From: Trebonia sp963759545
Lineage (GTDB): Bacteria; Actinomycetota; Actinomycetes; Streptosporangiales; Streptosporangiaceae
Direction: 5' to 3'
NCBI GenBank assembly: GCA_963759545.1
Contig: CAVXAB010000027.1
Coordinates: 1 to 64,000 of the forward strand
DNA length: 64,000 nt
Numbering within the stretch: the first letter of the stretch is position 1; each line of letters opens with the position of its first letter. The notes below the pieces were generated by a model. That model had not been told where the DNA came from, did no database searches, and was given only the letters and a program-made list of their open reading frames with translations. Both the position numbers and the translations under genes were made by a program. This document shows positions 47,079-55,007 of this stretch, piece after piece.

Positions 47079-48053
47079 ATGGCACAGATCAGCCGCCTTC
47101 TTGCCGGCCGTATCTTCCGTTTCGGCTTCGTGGCACTGACCCTGGCGTTCGGGGCCTGGTACATCGTCGGGCACTGGAGCGGCATCCGTAGCGGCCTGAG
47201 CAGTATCGGGCTGTCGGCGGCAGTCGGTGCCCTGGCCTGTGGGCTGGTCGCCCTCGTGTTCACGATGCTGGTGTGGCGGGCGCTGATGGCGGGCCTGGGG
47301 TCTTCGCTGTCGGTCAGCGTGGCCTCCCGCGTGCTGTTCGTCGGTCAGCTCGGCAAGTACCTGCCGGGCTCGGTCTGGCCCGTCCTGGCTCAGATGGAGC
47401 TTGCCAGCGAGCACAAGGTGCCCCGCGCCCGTACCGCGGCTGCGTCGGTGATCAGCATGTGCCTGTCACTGCTGTGCGCGCTGATCGTCGCGCTGCTCAC
47501 GCTGCCGTTCACCCATGCTTTGGCAAGGTACTGGTGGGGTTTCCTGATCGCGCTACCTCTGCTTGTGTGCCTGTACCCGCCGATGCTGAATCGCCTGCTC
47601 CGGCTCGGTTTCAAGATCTTCAAGCGGGATCCTCCCGATCAGGCGCTGTCCGGCAGGGTGATCATCGTCGCCATGGCCTGGTACGTCGTCTCGTGGATCT
47701 TCTACGGCCTGCAGATCTACGTGATGGCGCTCCGCGTCGGGGTCCGGCCTCTTAGCGGACTACCCTTGTGCATCGGTGCCTTCGCCCTCTCCTGGGCTGT
47801 CGGGTTTATCACCCCGTCTCCCGCGGGGGCCGGCTTTCGCGATGTCTTGCTCGTCGTGCTCCTGTCGACCCAGATGAGCGCCCACGACGCGGCCGCCATC
47901 ACTCTCGTGTCCCGCGTGGCGACGACCTTTGCTGACGGGATCACCGCTGGTGTCGCCGTCTCCTCGTACAAGTACCGGCACCGGAAGAGCCTTGAAGCAG
48001 TCACGAGCGCGGAGAATCAAGAGCCACTGACCACCCGCGACAATTTGACGTGA
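47079..48053 (+). CDS. Lysylphosphatidylglycerol synthase-type (UPF0104) membrane protein
   Basis: About 324 residues and eight or so membrane helices (FRFGFVALTLAFGAWYIVGH, LSAAVGALACGLVALVFTML, VISMCLSLLCALIVALLTLP, LPLCIGAFALSWAVGFITPS). The conserved LGKYLPGSVWPVLAQMEL and SPAGAGFRDVLLVVLL motifs match the UPF0104/LPG-synthase transmembrane family, which includes flippases and proteins linked to polyprenyl-glycan export. A prenyl transferase gene lies 6 kb away. ATG 47079 is chosen at MAQISRLLAGRIF; an open extension upstream is not conserved-looking. Confidence 0.82.
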   Translation: MAQISRLLAGRIFRFGFVALTLAFGAWYIVGHWSGIRSGLSSIGLSAAVGALACGLVALVFTMLVWRALMAGLGSSLSVSVASRVLFVGQLGKYLPGSVWPVLAQMELASEHKVPRARTAAASVISMCLSLLCALIVALLTLPFTHALARYWWGFLIALPLLVCLYPPMLNRLLRLGFKIFKRDPPDQALSGRVIIVAMAWYVVSWIFYGLQIYVMALRVGVRPLSGLPLCIGAFALSWAVGFITPSPAGAGFRDVLLVVLLSTQMSAHDAAAITLVSRVATTFADGITAGVAVSSYKYRHRKSLEAVTSAENQEPLTTRDNLT

Positions 48054-48069
48054 ACTGACAGGCCCTGTT

Positions 48070-48088
48070 CGCCCACCTGGGCGTTTTT
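48070..48088 (+). terminator. Rho-independent terminator
   Basis: CGCCCAccTGGGCG followed by TTTTT, 17 bases after the flippase stop. It is the only terminator in the window with a clear T-run. Confidence 0.85.
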
Positions 48089-48105
48089 CGAGGTTTCCTC
48101 TTTGC

Positions 48106-48179
48106 CCTGCTGGTTCACGTCTCGGTATTTCTCGCTGTTCCACTCTCTGGCGCTCATGTGCCCTGGATGTGCCCTGGGC
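48106..48179 (+). repeat. 75-base imperfect direct repeat, right copy
   Basis: GGTTCACGTCTCGG, TCTCGCTGTT, GCTCATGTGCCCTGGA and TGTGCCCTGG, matching 46725-46800. A weaker match (CCCCGGATGTGCCCTCC) occurs near 54953. Confidence 0.75.
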
Positions 48180-48218
48180 GGACTTGGGCGAGCCCTGGTG
48201 GGGCAAGTGCCCAGATCT

Positions 48219-48228
48219 TGATAACAGC
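48219..48228 (-). repeat. Dispersed motif, reverse partial copy
   Basis: TGATAACAGC, the 10-base core of the dispersed 16-base motif, in the opposite orientation to the other five copies. Confidence 0.5.
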
Positions 48229-48647
48229 GCCCGCTGATCACCCCGACGCGAATTAGAGCAAGTCAGGTTTGTGCAGGTCATCGTGGCTGCTCAGCAGCTT
48301 AGATCTAGCCGATGTCGACCTACTCAGGTTGTGTGGTTGCTGCGCTTTGTTGTTGCATGCCATCGTCGTGCAGGACGGCGACGTGGTGGAGTTCCGTACA
48401 GCTAACCATCACATCCACTATGCCGATCGGGCCGGAGAGACCCAGCCCTAGGGATCAACGCGGCCACGCCGATGCCGAACATAGCGAGGATACGCTCCGC
48501 TTTATCCCTTTTGCGGTTATCTGGGGAGTGGTAGCTGCCGAACGACCCCTCGACCCCGATCACAGTTCATCCTCGTCAGCCGAGGCCAGACCTACCAGGC
48601 GATGAACCGCTACGACGAACAATCACATGGCATAATCGGAGCACACT
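48229..48647. other. Gene-free stretch
   Basis: About 420 bases without a supported gene. A short plus-strand frame ending GDVVEFRTANHHIHYADRAG near 48450 looks protein-like and may be a fragment of a lost gene. Confidence 0.3.
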
Positions 48648-49322
48648 ATGAGCCAGCAGAAACCACCGCAGCGGAAAAAGCGGCACTGGGCGCGCAACAT
48701 CTTCCTGGGCATTATCGGCCTGATAGCGCTCATCATCGTGATCGCCGTCGTCAGGTCCGGCGGCGGCGGTGTCTCCACCACGCCCTCTGGTACTACGGGT
48801 GCACCCAGCCCATCCGTAGCGCACGTGGCGGCACCGGCGAGACTCGGCTCCTACCTCGACGTCCAGGACAGCGCCGGCGACACCTACGAGGTGGCCCTCA
48901 CTAAGATCATCGACCCAGCCCACTCCACCGACCGGATCACCCCGGACAATGGCAAGCGGTTCGTTGGCGCGGTCTTCACCATCAAGGCGATCAGCGGCTA
49001 CGGCCCTCAACAGGAGGACGCAGAAAACGCCGCCGCTCTCGTCGGTAGCGGCGGGCAGACCTACATCCCGGACATCATCCCCATCACCGGGTATACCGAC
49101 TTCGCCGTGGGCGAGATCGACGCGGCCCCAGGCGAGAGCACGACTGGCGCGGTGACCTTCCAGGTGCCCACCGGGGTCAAGGTGTCAAAGGTGCAGTGGT
49201 CGACCTTCTCAAGCTTTGGCGTTCGCTCCATTGTCCAGTGGAACGTGCCTCAAGAACATCCTGGCCGTACAGACGGCGCGCCTTCGATGAGCGCCCCGGC
49301 CTCCGCCCTAAAACAGTCCTGA
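48648..49322 (+). CDS. Membrane-anchored DUF4352-like protein
   Basis: A 224-residue protein with a basic N-terminus, one helix (NIFLGIIGLIALIIVIAVVR), a Gly/Ser/Thr linker, then a DUF4352-like immunoglobulin domain. That domain reads DTYEVALTKIIDPAHSTDRI, GKRFVGAVFTIKAISGYGPQ, PGESTTGAVTFQVPTGVKVS. The conserved domain ends at VRSIVQWNV; the last 22 residues overlap, in another frame, the start of an integrase fragment. GGAG precedes ATG 48648 by seven bases. Confidence 0.82.
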   Translation: MSQQKPPQRKKRHWARNIFLGIIGLIALIIVIAVVRSGGGGVSTTPSGTTGAPSPSVAHVAAPARLGSYLDVQDSAGDTYEVALTKIIDPAHSTDRITPDNGKRFVGAVFTIKAISGYGPQQEDAENAAALVGSGGQTYIPDIIPITGYTDFAVGEIDAAPGESTTGAVTFQVPTGVKVSKVQWSTFSSFGVRSIVQWNVPQEHPGRTDGAPSMSAPASALKQS

Positions 49323-49456
49323 TTTACCGCGGCCTGCTCCGGGCCCACATCACGCCGCACTTTGCAAACGTCATCGTTGCAGATGTCACCCTCGTCCGCG
49401 TCCGCGGCTGGCGCAAGAAGCTGATCGACTCGGGAGTCAGCGAGGTGGAGTGGTAA
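49262..49456 (+). pseudogene. Tyrosine integrase fragment (core-binding domain)
   Basis: About 64 residues, RRAFDERPGLRPKTVLIYRG then LLRAHITPHFANVIVADVTL and VRVRGWRKKLIDSGVSE. This is the SAM-like core-binding domain of a tyrosine recombinase. Both the N-terminal arm domain and the catalytic domain are missing. It follows the DUF4352 gene without a gap, so the junction is a deletion or insertion scar. Confidence 0.72.
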
Positions 49457-49494
49457 ATGACCTGCGCCCCGACCGCGACTTACTGCAACGGCAC

Positions 49495-49788
49495 TTACTC
49501 GATCTCGTGAGAATGACTCGCGGTTAGGATCTCGGTGAGCCGGTCGATGGTTTGGCGGGCATGGGCTGCGGTCTGTTGGCTGACCCAGCCCTGGTGCCAG
49601 GGACCGTCTGGCCCGGCCGCGAACAGCAATACTTGCAGGGCCAGGGTGGTCAGCTCATGATCTGGTGCGAGAACCCATGGCCGATGACGCTGCCCAGGAC
49701 CGCCAGGCCCGGGTCGACGCGCTGCTGGAAGACAACATCCGCACCGAACTGCGCGCGCAGAACGCCCTGGCAGAGCTCGGGCTGTCAC
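49495..49788 (-). CDS. Possible gene fragment, unknown
   Basis: The C-terminal half looks protein-like (ELTTLALQVLLFAAGPDGPW, QQTAAHARQTIDRLTEILTA), the N-terminal half does not, and the frame overlaps the next plus-strand gene. It is likely the 3' remnant of a mobile-element gene. No family recognised; the true start is not visible. Confidence 0.3.
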   Translation of the reverse strand: MTARALPGRSARAVRCGCCLPAARRPGPGGPGQRHRPWVLAPDHELTTLALQVLLFAAGPDGPWHQGWVSQQTAAHARQTIDRLTEILTASHSHEIE

Positions 49789-50054
49789 AACAGGCCATCG
49801 ACCGCATTGCCTGGGCCATCAAGACCGAGCTGCGTTACGCGTTCTCCGTCGACTGGTCACCCCGCTGGGTCAAGCCAGGCCAGCTCCACGCCTGGGAGGA
49901 ATCGGGCAGCTTCTTCGCCCGCTGCCCGTCCTGCCTCCTGGACTCCCCGCCGGCAGGCAACCACGAAACCGCCGCCACCTGGGTAACCACACATCTAGCA
50001 ACCCACCACCCAGCACCAGCCCTGGGCTCAACCGAGCCCGCGGAACAACACTAG
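49677..50054 (+). CDS. Hypothetical mobile-region protein
   Basis: A 125-residue protein, MADDAAQDRQARVDALLEDN then RTELRAQNALAELGLSQQAI. It has an aromatic segment (ELRYAFSVDWSPRWVKPGQL) and a Cys/His cluster FARCPSCLLDSPPAGNHET...LATHHPA that could bind zinc. No family recognised. ATG 49677 is preferred to the in-frame GTG 49665; neither has a strong ribosome site. Confidence 0.55.
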   Translation: MADDAAQDRQARVDALLEDNIRTELRAQNALAELGLSQQAIDRIAWAIKTELRYAFSVDWSPRWVKPGQLHAWEESGSFFARCPSCLLDSPPAGNHETAATWVTTHLATHHPAPALGSTEPAEQH

Positions 50055-50056
50055 GA

Positions 50057-50174
50057 ATGTGTCGCACATCAAGCGAAGCCGATGTGTCGCACATCAAGTG
50101 AGCCTAGGCAGCTGCTACATGAATCTGTCAGGCTCCGCTTGATGGGCGACATTGCCCCTTCACTTGATGTGGCA
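50057..50174. repeat. Four-copy inverted repeat array
   Basis: ATGTGTCGCACATCAAGCG (50057-50075) and ATGTGTCGCACATCAAGTG (50082-50100) are direct copies. CGCTTGATGGGCGACAT (50136-50152) and CACTTGATGTGGCA (50161-50174) are inverted copies of the same two variants in the same order outward. This resembles the multiple terminal repeats of IS21-type elements collapsed together, or a regulator array. Confidence 0.75.
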
Positions 50175-50179
50175 GGAGC

Positions 50180-50722
50180 CTACTGCCGGACTGTCACGCA
50201 CAGCCGCCAACTGTAGGCGGCTTGTGATTCCAGGCTTCGGGTGCCCGTCGTCAGGCAGAACGGCGCCGTGCCCGTCGGCGATACGGTGGCGGCCAGGGTG
50301 TCCGTCGAGGCGGGCATGTATGCCACCGTCGCGGCGCCGCCGGGTGTTACCTGCAGCGGATACCAGCCGTCGAGCCCTTGGCCGGGGAGGGTCAGGCGGA
50401 GCCGTGCACCCGCCTTGATGCAGACGGTCGATGTGCTTGCTTCGGCTGGGAGGTGGGTGATGACCACGGTGCCAGCCCGGCAACCTGCCGGTACCGGCGT
50501 GGACGGGATTGCCATGTCAGTAGAGGTCGGCATGCCGCTGGGCATGTACACCGCAGTGCCGGCAGGCCCGGTCGGACTCGCCTGCTGAAAGGTGACAGAG
50601 CCCTGCTCGCCGGTACCGGCAGCAGAGGCTCCCGGGGGCGGCGAACCGCAGGACAACCCTGTGACTGACAGGAGCACAGTGACGATCACGGATCGCCCTG
50701 CCGTACCGCTCAGCAGGCCCAT
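50180..50722 (-). CDS. Lipoprotein, unknown function
   Basis: A 180-residue lipoprotein. The signal peptide SVIVTVLLSVTGLSCGS has a lipobox with Cys near residue 25. The mature region is Thr/Pro/Gly-rich with four Cys (PAGCRAGTVVITHLPAE, TVCIKAGARLRLTLPGQG, PFCLTTGTRSL, WRLCVTVRQ), suggesting two disulfides in a small beta domain. No family recognised. ATG 50722 has only a weak ribosome site. Confidence 0.65.
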   Translation of the reverse strand: MGLLSGTAGRSVIVTVLLSVTGLSCGSPPPGASAAGTGEQGSVTFQQASPTGPAGTAVYMPSGMPTSTDMAIPSTPVPAGCRAGTVVITHLPAEASTSTVCIKAGARLRLTLPGQGLDGWYPLQVTPGGAATVAYMPASTDTLAATVSPTGTAPFCLTTGTRSLESQAAYSWRLCVTVRQ

Positions 50723-50860
50723 AGGCGATCACTGACCCCGGGTGAATCTACTTGCCATGTACCAAGCCTCATCGGTCGGCGCGAAGAAATCTAGGTGCGT
50801 GTCGCCCGTCAAGTGCTCGTCGCCCTGATGCTTGCGCCCGTCGGCTTCGGGCTGTGCGCA

Positions 50861-51019
50861 ATGCCGAACGCTGAGGGCCGACGCCGCCGGTTCGGCTCAA
50901 TCCGAAAACTTCCCTCGGGCAGCTACCAGGCTCGCTATCCCGGTCCAGATGGCGTGGTCCGCCCGGCCGACGAGACATTCGAGACGAAGGCTAACGCTGA
51001 AGACTGGCTCGGGCTCTGA
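50861..51019 (+). pseudogene. Integrase N-terminal arm-binding domain fragment
   Basis: 52 residues, MPNAEGRRRRFGSIRKLPSG then SYQARYPGPDGVVRPADETF and ETKANAEDWLGL. This is the arm-binding domain found at the start of actinobacterial tyrosine integrases, and it stops where the core-binding domain should begin. It lies downstream of the core-domain fragment at 49262 on the same strand, so the two cannot be one simply interrupted gene. Confidence 0.75.
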
Positions 51020-51531
51020 ACTCCTGCTCTGTCGTCCGTCCACCCCTTAGACGGATCACTAAAATAGATGAATCGAACACGCTAGCATAATTCAAACTTA
51101 GCGTGTTTTGTCCTATTCGGGCGATCCCGGTTGCTCGCAACCATGACTTTCCCATCACTTCGCTGACGTCGGCCAGCTTTGGGCGAGCCTCCTTGAAGTC
51201 CCCCAGCACGTTCGGGCACGCAGGCGTGAAGGACACGATCACCCGCATCACGGCCCATCATCACCCTGGCCAACACGCCCTCCTGGCCAGCGGAAACCCC
51301 GGGAGACGACCCCGGCAAACCCTTCCAGAACACCGTAAACAGCCCGGCCGACCCGTGGAACCGGCACGGCATGCCGACCACTGCCGTGCCCGGAAAGCAC
51401 GGATTACGCAACGTCACCGAAAAGAGAACCATCCATCAAGGCCTAAAGGCTAAACCCCGAGGCATTGCGTCCTGACCAGGGCAAAAACCAGAATCGCCGC
51501 ATGACTGGAACAAGCTAAGCCGCATTGCCTC
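51020..51531. other. Gene-free stretch in mobile region
   Basis: About 510 bases without a supported gene. A plus-strand frame reading NSPADPWNRHGMPTTAVPGK near 51330-51470 has some protein character but no recognised family. Confidence 0.3.
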
Positions 51532-51561
51532 TTGACACGTATAGTCCGATACATGATGATA
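51532..51561 (+). promoter_or_regulatory. Vegetative-type promoter
   Basis: TTGACA at 51532-51537, then 17-18 bases, then GATGAT or ATGATA as a weak -10. It precedes ATG 51592, with AAAGGTGG as ribosome site in between. The perfect -35 in a locally AT-rich segment stands out. Confidence 0.55.
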
Positions 51562-51591
51562 AGTTACACCGAATCGGCAAAAGGTGGTCAT

Positions 51592-52143
51592 ATGAGACGA
51601 TGGGGAAAAATTACCGCTATCCTCGGCATTCTAATTCTGGGGTTCAGTGGATTGGTGGCAACTAGCTCGGCGCAGGCATCACAAACCCACTCAGCCAGCA
51701 TCTCCCGCGTCGCCCACGTCTCAGCGGCGACCCCAGGAACGATCACATTCGTTCCGACGAACACTTCGGGCGCGAGCGCAACCTCGAGCGCAACCCCCGC
51801 GCTTCCTGTCATCACATGCACGCCGAAGTACTCTGCGCCCCATATTTCTACGCATGTGCCAACGGAAATAAACTCGGTTGGCACCATGTCATGCACGCAT
51901 GCCGTGGCCTCAATCGTTATCGCTATTCATCTCGAAAGCAGCAACCTCACTCAAGCGGGAGCATCTAATACCTGCCGTAACTCGGGAAAGGGCTCCAACA
52001 GCTGCCAAGTAAACCTTACGTGCTATCCTAATACGACGTACGGCGGTGGCGTTTCTATGACTGCAACCGCACCTTCAGGATACGAACCCCCCACTTATTC
52101 CTACTCGACCAGCGGAAGCTTCAAGGTGACTGGTTTCTGCTAG
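51592..52143 (+). CDS. Secreted Cys-containing protein, low GC
   Basis: A 183-residue exported protein. The Sec signal peptide (GKITAILGILILGFSGLVAT...AQA) spans about 30 residues. The mature part is Ser/Thr-rich with six Cys (ITCTPK, MSCTHA, NTCRNS, NSCQVNLTC, TGFC). Pairs could form disulfides in a small beta domain. No family recognised. Codon use is clearly less GC-biased than in the chromosome around it, suggesting recent transfer. It has its own promoter and ribosome site. Confidence 0.75.
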   Translation: MRRWGKITAILGILILGFSGLVATSSAQASQTHSASISRVAHVSAATPGTITFVPTNTSGASATSSATPALPVITCTPKYSAPHISTHVPTEINSVGTMSCTHAVASIVIAIHLESSNLTQAGASNTCRNSGKGSNSCQVNLTCYPNTTYGGGVSMTATAPSGYEPPTYSYSTSGSFKVTGFC

Positions 52144-52195
52144 CTGTCATTCGGAACGGCTCCCGTGAACTGTCCCAGTCTACCGGGAGCCGCTC

Positions 52196-53143
52196 TTATA
52201 TCGTACTCTCAACGAGAGACTGGCCAGCGAATTGCCAGCGAAGCCATAGCGTTTGTTCCACTGCCCAGACGGGCGGGCTTATTATGCCATCGGCACACTC
52301 AAATTCGATTCCGTCAATCGCCGTGATGGCGCGCAAAGTGATATGAACCCCATCATATTCTTCCGAGACTTTGCGCCAATCAGGACGGACTGCGCCGTCT
52401 TTTGAAATGGAATAAGCTTCCACAAAGCGAACCCAATCTTCCGCGCAGGTAACCTCCCGAATTGAGGCGTTACCTTGCACCCTGAGCATCCACGTATACC
52501 ATGGCTTTCCGTGGAGCATTGACGGGTCATACATGTCAAGATACATCCGCCACATTCCCGGCTTGCCGCATGCCCCCGTTGACGTGAACATCCCTCCTTC
52601 CCGGGGTTTAGCGTACAACCTGTTCGCCTCGGCTACCGGCCGGAATTCTGACTGCATTGGCTCCACAACACCGAGTGCCCGCCGTTGAGGATTTTGCGTT
52701 GCAACCCAGAACTGACGAGCAATGCTTACCGGCCCGAAGACAATTTCCGGGTATAGGGCTGCAATCCGCCTCAATGTATCCGAGGATGCGACTATCTGAT
52801 CTGCCTCACGGGCACTAATTCGCTTCATGGAAGCCTTCCCAATGGCTCCTGCGTCGGTAGTGACATTCATTACCTCCACCGAATACGCCAGATCCTTGCA
52901 AGGCCAGTTCTCAAAATCGTAGAAACTGGTATTGTTATTAATCGCGCATTCTTCCCAATAGTCTCGGACGCGAGACCAGGCGAGCCTGTTCTGAGTGGGC
53001 TGGTCAAGCTCCGCCACCCTGCTTTCGAGTAGTTCAACTGCTCGCATATCAGGCTTCGATCCCTTCTTTGAAGCCTCAGTGTTATATAGATCGTACCTTG
53101 CAACATGATCTACGCCGTGCACGAGCGAGTGCAGCAGCCGCAT
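52196..53143 (-). CDS. Hypothetical protein, low GC, unknown function
   Basis: A 315-residue soluble protein with no signal peptide or membrane helix. Notable segments are NRLAWSRVRDYWEECAINNN, SFYDFENWPCKDLAYSVEV, LYPEIVFGPVSIARQFWVAT, GMWRMYLDMYDPSMLHGKPW and WMLRVQGNASIREVTCAEDW. It is Trp- and aromatic-rich. I recognise no family. GC content and codon choice match the secreted-protein gene at 51592, with which it is convergent, so the two probably arrived together. Start at ATG 53143 or the adjacent GTG. Confidence 0.7.
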   Translation of the reverse strand: MRLLHSLVHGVDHVARYDLYNTEASKKGSKPDMRAVELLESRVAELDQPTQNRLAWSRVRDYWEECAINNNTSFYDFENWPCKDLAYSVEVMNVTTDAGAIGKASMKRISAREADQIVASSDTLRRIAALYPEIVFGPVSIARQFWVATQNPQRRALGVVEPMQSEFRPVAEANRLYAKPREGGMFTSTGACGKPGMWRMYLDMYDPSMLHGKPWYTWMLRVQGNASIREVTCAEDWVRFVEAYSISKDGAVRPDWRKVSEEYDGVHITLRAITAIDGIEFECADGIISPPVWAVEQTLWLRWQFAGQSLVESTI

Positions 53144-53166
53144 CACACCAAGCTAACCTCAATCGT

Positions 53167-53727
53167 TCAGGTGCGCCGACGGCCGGTTACTGATTGTGCC
53201 TGCTTCCGTTTTTGATTCTCATATCCGTTTCTCTCTGGGGTGTGGGGTGCACGGGGTTCCCGGCGTGCCCGGGCGTGCACCGGCTCCGACTGCGCCGGGG
53301 TGGTCCTCCTCCCGTGTCGCTGGGGTGGTTCGGGCAGGTCTTCGAAATAGCGGAGCACCAGCACAGCCCGCTGCTGCCGTGGCAGCGTGGCCAGCGCCTG
53401 CCTGACCAGCGCGCCGAGGGCATGCGTGTCAGCCATGTCCTCGTACGCGCCGTCCGGCAGGGCCGCGACTGGTTTCTCGCGCCGCCACCGTGCGCGCCAC
53501 CACGAGCGGTGCGTGTTGACAATGATGCGGCGCAGGTAGGCGTCCGGATCGGCATCGGTCTCAAGGCGCGGCCAGGCCTGGTAAAGCTTGACGAGGCTGG
53601 CCTGGACAAGATCCTCAGCAGCGTGCCAGTCGCCCGTGAGCAGGACGGCTACCCGCAGATGGCGCTCGCCGTGCCCGCGTACGAAAGCGGCGAAACGTTC
53701 ATCGAGGTCGTCGGCCTCTCCGCGCAT
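53167..53727 (-). CDS. SigE-family ECF sigma factor, damaged region 4
   Basis: Starts ATG 53727, MRGEADDLDERFAAFVRGHG. Region 2 is intact: LRVAVLLTGDWHAAEDLVQA, YQAWPRLETDADPDAYLRRI, NTHRSWWRARWRREKPVAAL. Region 4 starts QALATLPRQQRAVLVLRYFE but after EDLPE, where the DNA-binding helix-turn-helix should be, the sequence degenerates in all three frames (53170-53330). This is decay of the -35-binding module rather than a single frame error. It is probably non-functional. Confidence 0.78.
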   Translation of the reverse strand: MRGEADDLDERFAAFVRGHGERHLRVAVLLTGDWHAAEDLVQASLVKLYQAWPRLETDADPDAYLRRIIVNTHRSWWRARWRREKPVAALPDGAYEDMADTHALGALVRQALATLPRQQRAVLVLRYFEDLPEPPQRHGRRTTPAQSEPVHARARREPRAPHTPERNGYENQKRKQAQSVTGRRRT

Positions 53728-53963
53728 GCCAGCTTCTTTCTCTTGACCGTGGCGTAGCCCATATCGCTGACACGCCTTCAGCCCGTTCAGGGGTTGACCG
53801 CCGCCGCGTAATTCTCGAACTCCCCGAGACAGCAGAATCACGGCAGCGGCCCATGACCGCGGTCAAACTGGCGAGCAAACGCGATCCGTTCCCGCGTAAG
53901 CGTCGTTGCAGTAGTAAGCGTCAAGACGTCTGCTCGCGGCGGCTGCCTGGCCGTCCGACGATC

Positions 53964-54752
53964 TCAGGCGCTCTTCCGGTCTGTCTCTTTGCGGAGTTGC
54001 GCGGCTGAGTAGCTGCGAAGTGCGCGCAGGAAGTCGATCTCGCGGAACGCTGGCCAGTAGGCGTCACAGAAGTACAGCTCAGAGCCTACGCACTGCCACA
54101 GCAGGAAGTTGGAAATACGCTGCTCGCCGCTCGTACGGATGACGAGGTCAGGATCCGGCTGCCCGGCTGTGTAGAGGTGCCGGGCGATGTCCTCAGTCGT
54201 CAGGCACCCGGCCAGCTCCGTGAGCGTGCCGCCAGCGTCGGCCTGCTCGTACAGCACCTCGCGGATGGCGTCGATTACTTCCTGGCGTCCCCCGTAGCCG
54301 ACGGCGAGGGTCACGTGCGCCCCGGTCTGGCACTCGCGGGTCACCTCGACTGCTTTCTTCAGCGCGCGGGCCGTGGTGTCAGGCAGCACGTCCAGCGTCC
54401 CGGCGATATGAACCTGCCACCCGGCCTCCGGGCGGGCCAGCCGGTCGCAGACGACATCTTCGATGACCCCCATGAGGAAAGCGATCTCGGCGTCGCCGCG
54501 CCTTTGCAGGTTCTCGGCAGAGCACACGAACACAGTGACGTGCTTGATCCCGGCGTGCTCACACCACAGCAGGACGTCCTCGATATGCTCGGCCCCGACC
54601 TTGTGCCCCAGACTCGGGCTGGCCAGCCCCGCCCGACGCGCCCACCGGCGGTTTCCGTCCATGATCAGCCCGACGTGCTCGGGCAAGGCGGCACCGGACA
54701 GCTCCTGGCGGAGCCTGCGGGTATAGAGGCGATAGGCAAGGTTACGCAGCAC
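53964..54752 (-). CDS. Cis-prenyl diphosphate synthase (UppS family)
   Basis: A 262-residue cis-prenyltransferase that extends farnesyl or geranyl diphosphate with isopentenyl diphosphate. Visible are the catalytic-Asp motif HVGLIMDGNRRWARR near residue 27-40, HVTVFVCSAENLQR, and the diphosphate motif LVIRTSGEQRISNFLLWQ followed by ELYFCDAYWPAFREIDFLRA. Chain length cannot be told from sequence. It could supply a polyprenyl carrier for envelope glycans. It is a likely paralogue of a housekeeping uppS, given its place next to the mobile region. Confidence 0.92.
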   Translation of the reverse strand: MLRNLAYRLYTRRLRQELSGAALPEHVGLIMDGNRRWARRAGLASPSLGHKVGAEHIEDVLLWCEHAGIKHVTVFVCSAENLQRRGDAEIAFLMGVIEDVVCDRLARPEAGWQVHIAGTLDVLPDTTARALKKAVEVTRECQTGAHVTLAVGYGGRQEVIDAIREVLYEQADAGGTLTELAGCLTTEDIARHLYTAGQPDPDLVIRTSGEQRISNFLLWQCVGSELYFCDAYWPAFREIDFLRALRSYSAAQLRKETDRKSA

Positions 54753-55007
54753 AAGCCCAACCTATCGGCGGCCTGCGATGATCGCCGCGATCACCTCACA
54801 GTTCATACGCGGCACCTAGCCCACTGGGGACTTGCTCAAGCCCGCCCTAGGCCATGCCACGCCGACCATCACACCGAACACCGACGTAGGCGAGTGGCCG
54901 GACGCTGACCAGGAAACAAGTGCGATCATGGATGCAGCGCTCGGCCACGTGCCCCGGATGTGCCCTCCGGCGGGGCGGCTTCGATGAAAGGCCAGGTAGT
55001 TACCCCG

